A stretch of DNA of 64,000 bases from Sulfolobales archaeon (lineage in GTDB: Archaea > Thermoproteota > Thermoprotei_A > Sulfolobales > NBVN01): the NCBI GenBank assembly GCA_026413885.1, contig JAOAKA010000004.1, positions 21,415 to 85,414 on the forward strand, in the 5' to 3' direction. Within the stretch, counting starts at the first letter, position 1, and each line of letters starts with the position of its first letter. Position numbers and translations under genes: made by a program. Below the pieces are notes generated by a model that saw nothing but the letters and a program-made list of their open reading frames with translations, was not told where the DNA came from and made no database searches. Below are positions 61,042-64,000 of this stretch, piece by piece.

Positions 61042-62297
61042 CTGCTCTCACCCACAGCATCTCTTCCGAAGCAAGTCGCACATAGACGCACTCTAAAGAA
61101 ATCAGCTACTGAGTCTATGTCTTCATCTCTCAGCCAGTGTAGACTATCTACATCGAGGTACTTCTCTATAGAGGAGTCATCGAGATAAGCAGATATCAGA
61201 GTCCCCGGATCAAGTGCTACAACATCGTAGGGGCAGGTATCGACTAGCTTAGGTGAAGCTATAAATACGTGAAGTTCTCTAACACCTATTCTGTATCTAA
61301 GAAGTTGTGCTACTGTCTTCAGTGTAGAACCAGTCACCATACTGTCATCTACTATAGCAACACTCTTTCCTTCGAAAACTCTCCTAATTGGGTTGAGCTT
61401 TAAATGCACAGCTATAAGTTTATCTCTAACACCTTCTCTAAGCATAGATCTGGCCTCCCTAGCTGTATTAACAAAGCCGAATTCGAGAGGAGTACCGGTG
61501 CTATGTGAGAGACCTACAGCATAGGGTAGAGCTGTTTCTGGAACACCTATGACAACATCTACTCTACTCTCCAGATACTTCCCTAGCTTCTCTCCTAACT
61601 TCTTTCTAAACTCGTAAGCACATACACCATCTACGATAGAATCGTGTCGAGCTGTGTAGAGTAGTTCAAATAAGCAGAGTCTACACTTACTCGACGGCTC
61701 TGAGTTAAATAGCTTCACCCTCTTCCTAGTTAGATAGAGACCTTCACCAGGTAGAAGATGTTTTCTGATGTCAGCATCTAGCACCTCTATTACCGAGCTC
61801 TCAGTAGATGCAACAACCATATCGAATCCATAACCTCCAATAGCCAGTGGTGTGAGACCTGTGTTAGACCTCCAAACCACGACTTCTTCTCTAGGTGAAA
61901 TAGCGGTAAACGTAGGAATATCGACATCTCTAAAGACACTCAAGTGTTTAGCTAGATCCTCATACGGTTTTGTAGACGTGAATGCTTTTTCAACGATATC
62001 GGCTACTTCATCTGAATACTTGCTTGGTCGATCGAAGACTAGAGCTAGTCTATCTCTACTGACGACTTGCTCACTCACTTTTCTGCTATCTACTCGCGTA
62101 GCTAGAGCTACTCCACTATGTGATAGATTCTGCGGTTCACTATTCTCATATTTTTCACACGCCACTCTATCGTTTTGTCTCCAGCAGACTAAGTTTAGTG
62201 AGCCACCTCTATGCTTCAGTGCTGATAGTCCGTAGTCTAAAAAACTACGTACATCCCACCCAGACTCGAAGAAAAGTATTGAGAAAAAGCCGGTCAA
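61038..62297 (-). CDS. purF2: PurF paralogue with Thr in place of the catalytic N-terminal Cys
   Basis: A 419-residue amidophosphoribosyltransferase homologue. It begins M-TGFFSI where PurF has M-CGIFGI: the codons are TTG ACC GGC, so the glutaminase nucleophile Cys is replaced by Thr. The N-terminal Ntn domain is otherwise shortened and divergent. The PRPP domain is kept (SVAIVDDSMVTGSTLKT). Cysteine groups like the Fe-S ligands remain (KCRLC, TCPYD, LCATC). It may be a regulator or an ammonia-using enzyme; the active PurF is in the same operon. Sulfolobales also have two purF genes, but whether they share this change is not known to me. Confidence 0.85.
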   Translation of the reverse strand: MTGFFSILFFESGWDVRSFLDYGLSALKHRGGSLNLVCWRQNDRVACEKYENSEPQNLSHSGVALATRVDSRKVSEQVVSRDRLALVFDRPSKYSDEVADIVEKAFTSTKPYEDLAKHLSVFRDVDIPTFTAISPREEVVVWRSNTGLTPLAIGGYGFDMVVASTESSVIEVLDADIRKHLLPGEGLYLTRKRVKLFNSEPSSKCRLCLFELLYTARHDSIVDGVCAYEFRKKLGEKLGKYLESRVDVVIGVPETALPYAVGLSHSTGTPLEFGFVNTAREARSMLREGVRDKLIAVHLKLNPIRRVFEGKSVAIVDDSMVTGSTLKTVAQLLRYRIGVRELHVFIASPKLVDTCPYDVVALDPGTLISAYLDDSSIEKYLDVDSLHWLRDEDIDSVADFFRVRLCATCFGRDAVGESR

Positions 62298-62312
62298 TAC
62301 TTCTTCAACTCG

Positions 62313-63044
62313 CTAGGCGGTACTTCCAGCTTCTACATTAAGTCCGAGTCTTAGAGCTAGGTCTCTATATGCTTTCAGCAATACATCTATATTCTTTGTT
62401 TTTCTAAATACTTCTTTATCTAAGTGCCTTCCCTGCTCGTCTAGAGCTCTAAGTGTATCTCCAGATATCTCGTCCGCGAGAACTAAGTCCCCCGTCTGGT
62501 CGTAGCCGAATTCAAGCTTTATATCTACTAACTTTAGGCCGACAGACTTAAAGTACCTACTTAAAGCATGATTTACTAGTATAGATAGCTCGGTGACTCT
62601 ACTTAAGTCTCTTACCGAGAGAACTCCGGCTCTCAAAATGTCTTCTGAAAGTATTAGTGGGTCGTGGAGAGAGTCGTCTTTATAGTGAAACTCTACTAGC
62701 GGGGGAACTAAGGGCTCGAGCTCTCTATAGAGAGGCATTCTCTTAAGTAGAGAACCATAGGAGAAGTTTCTAACTATCACCTCTATCGGCACCATCTTTA
62801 GCTTTTTCACAGTGAGTGTTCTAGATCCATCGTATTCGATGAGATGAGTTTTTACACCGGCGTCTTCAACAACTTTAAATAAGTGAGCAGAGACTACGGC
62901 ACATAGATAGCCTTTACCAGACGCAGAAGCCTTTATCGCGCCATCTCCAGCTGTTACTTCATCTTTAAACTCCATTAGGAGTTCATCTGCGTTTTTTACG
63001 TAGATACGTTTACTTTTTCCTTCGTATATCAATTTGTAGAACAT
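62313..63044 (-). CDS. purC: SAICAR synthetase PurC
   Basis: A 243-residue enzyme: YEGKSKRIYVKNADELLMEFKDEVTAGDGAIKA, the canonical PurC opening, then GVKTHLIEYDGSRTLTVKKLKMVPIEVIVRN and KLVDIKLEFGYDQTGDLVLADEISGDT. ATG start. It is the first gene of the purine operon. Confidence 0.96.
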   Translation of the reverse strand: MFYKLIYEGKSKRIYVKNADELLMEFKDEVTAGDGAIKASASGKGYLCAVVSAHLFKVVEDAGVKTHLIEYDGSRTLTVKKLKMVPIEVIVRNFSYGSLLKRMPLYRELEPLVPPLVEFHYKDDSLHDPLILSEDILRAGVLSVRDLSRVTELSILVNHALSRYFKSVGLKLVDIKLEFGYDQTGDLVLADEISGDTLRALDEQGRHLDKEVFRKTKNIDVLLKAYRDLALRLGLNVEAGSTA

Positions 63045-63073
63045 CTACGCCACCGTTTGCACATATATACGTG

Positions 63074-63086
63074 AAAATTTAAGCAT
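63074..63086 (-). promoter_or_regulatory. promoter (TATA box) of the purine operon
   Basis: On the minus strand atgcttaaatttt, centred about 36 bases before the ATG of purC. Another AT box (gtatatatg near 63063) is too close to the start. Confidence 0.55.
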
Positions 63087-63110
63087 GTTGCTCTTAAGTA
63101 AGCAACGTAG

Positions 63111-63126
63111 TTTTTATTTATTTAAG
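63111..63126 (+). promoter_or_regulatory. promoter (TATA box) of the divergent purP gene
   Basis: tttttatttatttaag; predicted transcription start near 63148. The purC and purP TATA boxes are about 40 bases apart, so shared regulation by a bound protein between them is possible. Confidence 0.45.
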
Positions 63127-63185
63127 TTAAATTAGCTGGCCATGAGTGTTTTTTAACTTATCTGTGTGAAGTAGGTTTGGGAACC

Positions 63186-64000
63186 GTGAATTCATCGATA
63201 AAGGAGGTGCTTGAAAACTACGAATCCGACAAACTAACTATAGCAACTCTCGCTAGTCATAGCTCTCTCCAGATAGTTCACGGAGCTAAAAAAGAGGGCT
63301 TGAGAACTCTTCTAATAGTAACTGAGAGTAGGACCTCTTTTTATAGGCAGTTTAATCACTTAGTTGACTCTATCGTCGTAGTTAGAAAATGGAGTGACCT
63401 CTGTAGAAAGGAGGTTGTAGAAACTCTCCGTAGATATAGCTCAGTACTCGTACCTCACGGAAGCTTCGTCGAGTACGTGGGACTCGATTGTGCTTTAAAT
63501 GTGGAGCTACCTATATTTGGTTTAAGAAGGCTACTTCAAGTAGAAGCTGACCAGCAAGCTAAAATGGACCTACTAAGAAAAGCTGAAATTCCAGTACCAG
63601 TTAGCTACTCGCTCAGCGGTGAGATAGATAGATTAGTTATCGTAAAGCTCCCCGGGGCTAAGGGCGGCCGCGGTTACTTCTTGGCGAGTTCACGACGGGA
63701 GGTAATTGAGAAGTTGGAGAAGCTGAGGAGTAGAGGTTTAGTAGATGATTTCAGTAAGGTGATAATTCAGGAGTACCTAATTGGAGTAAACGCCTACTTC
63801 CACTACTTCTATAGTCCGGCTCTCGAGAGATTAGAGATTACTGGTGCTGACATTAGGTATGAGTCAGATGTAGATGGTTTAAGAAGAATTCCCCCGGGAA
63901 AACTCACTGAAGTCAGTGTTGAACCTACATTTACAGTTGTTGGGAACATACCTCTAGTGCTTAGAGAGAGCTTACTGCCTACGGTATACGAACTCGGTGA
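63186..64000 (+). CDS. purP: PurP-family FAICAR synthetase, second copy (cut by the window end)
   Basis: The open frame runs off the window, so the ORF track omits it. Translation from GTG 63186 (VNSSIKEVLENYESDKLTIATLASHSS...) shows TLASHSSLQIVHGAKKEG, IVKLPGAKGGRGYFLAS (the ATP-grasp glycine loop), IQEYLIGVNAYFHYFYSPA and LEITGADIRYESDVDG; all are PurP landmarks. A TTG three codons upstream (63177) is another possible start. It diverges from the purine operon. Compared with the copy at 51225 it keeps the standard AKGGRG loop, so it is the better candidate for true FAICAR synthetase. Confidence 0.9.
   Translation, partial: MNSSIKEVLENYESDKLTIATLASHSSLQIVHGAKKEGLRTLLIVTESRTSFYRQFNHLVDSIVVVRKWSDLCRKEVVETLRRYSSVLVPHGSFVEYVGLDCALNVELPIFGLRRLLQVEADQQAKMDLLRKAEIPVPVSYSLSGEIDRLVIVKLPGAKGGRGYFLASSRREVIEKLEKLRSRGLVDDFSKVIIQEYLIGVNAYFHYFYSPALERLEITGADIRYESDVDGLRRIPPGKLTEVSVEPTFTVVGNIPLVLRESLLPTVYELG

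Noticed and set aside
1-64000. CRISPR arrays, insertion sequences, prophage, tRNA or rRNA genes
   Set aside because: I searched the intergenic regions by eye and saw no direct-repeat arrays, transposase or integrase frames, and no GGTTCRAATCC-like T arm with a fitting acceptor stem.

Overview
This 64 kb window is chromosomal DNA from a hyperthermophilic crenarchaeon (Thermoproteota). The evidence is archaeal and eukaryote-like information genes (TFB, Gar1, Cbf5, eL14, eS24, eS31, Alba, XPB, PAN, deoxyhypusine synthase, separate kae1 and bud32), archaeal TATA boxes 25-40 bases before starts, many GTG and TTG starts, and a cbf5 gene apparently split by a tiny intron, a trait known from Crenarchaeota. 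I see no tRNA, rRNA, CRISPR array, insertion sequence, integrase or prophage; gene density is high and operons are tight. The genus cannot be fixed from the sequence alone.

Layout. 1-5 kb: a secreted subtilisin with a long coiled-coil stalk and membrane anchor, a nucleotidyltransferase and an anchored surface protein. 5-16 kb: gar1-tfb, a cis-prenyltransferase, a sugar aminotransferase, the ribosomal and t6A cluster rps24e-rps27ae-kae1-bud32, a peroxiredoxin, rpl14e-cbf5, a tandem pair of eIF2B-fold proteins (one with the catalytic residues of ribose-1,5-bisphosphate isomerase, one without), and an endonuclease IV-like protein. 16-24 kb: xpb, alba, hexulose-phosphate synthase, nitroreductase, deoxyhypusine synthase, a dolichol/phytol kinase-like protein and several unknowns. 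24-33 kb: ileS (which lacks any ATG, GTG or TTG start), a family 2 glycosyltransferase, an orphan carboxyltransferase subunit, and an operon PAN - SPOUT-like protein - SpeD-like protein - GNAT.

33-43 kb: TatD, a complete ECF transporter (S, fused AA', T), UbiX, MBF1-HflX, an ArsB/NhaD-type transporter, a 5-formyl-THF cyclo-ligase-like protein, an MFS carrier and NAD synthetase. 43-50 kb: a kinase-like protein, a MacB/FtsX-type permease and a 1543-residue surface protein built of ten repeats of about 120 residues. 51-64 kb: an eleven-gene purine operon on the minus strand (purC-purF2-purD-purT-purE-purS-purQ-purL-purF-purM-purP) with a second purP diverging from its promoter. It covers PRPP to FAICAR but includes no recognisable purB, purK or IMP cyclohydrolase.

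The observations I rate highest are the 20-nt cbf5 intron flanked by exon arms that can pair, the ileS start problem, several paralogues that have lost catalytic residues (PurF2, SpeD-like, eIF2B-like, TFB with half a zinc ribbon, PAN without its C-terminal docking motif), the ten-repeat surface protein with a permease but no ATPase, and the purine operon with two purP genes.
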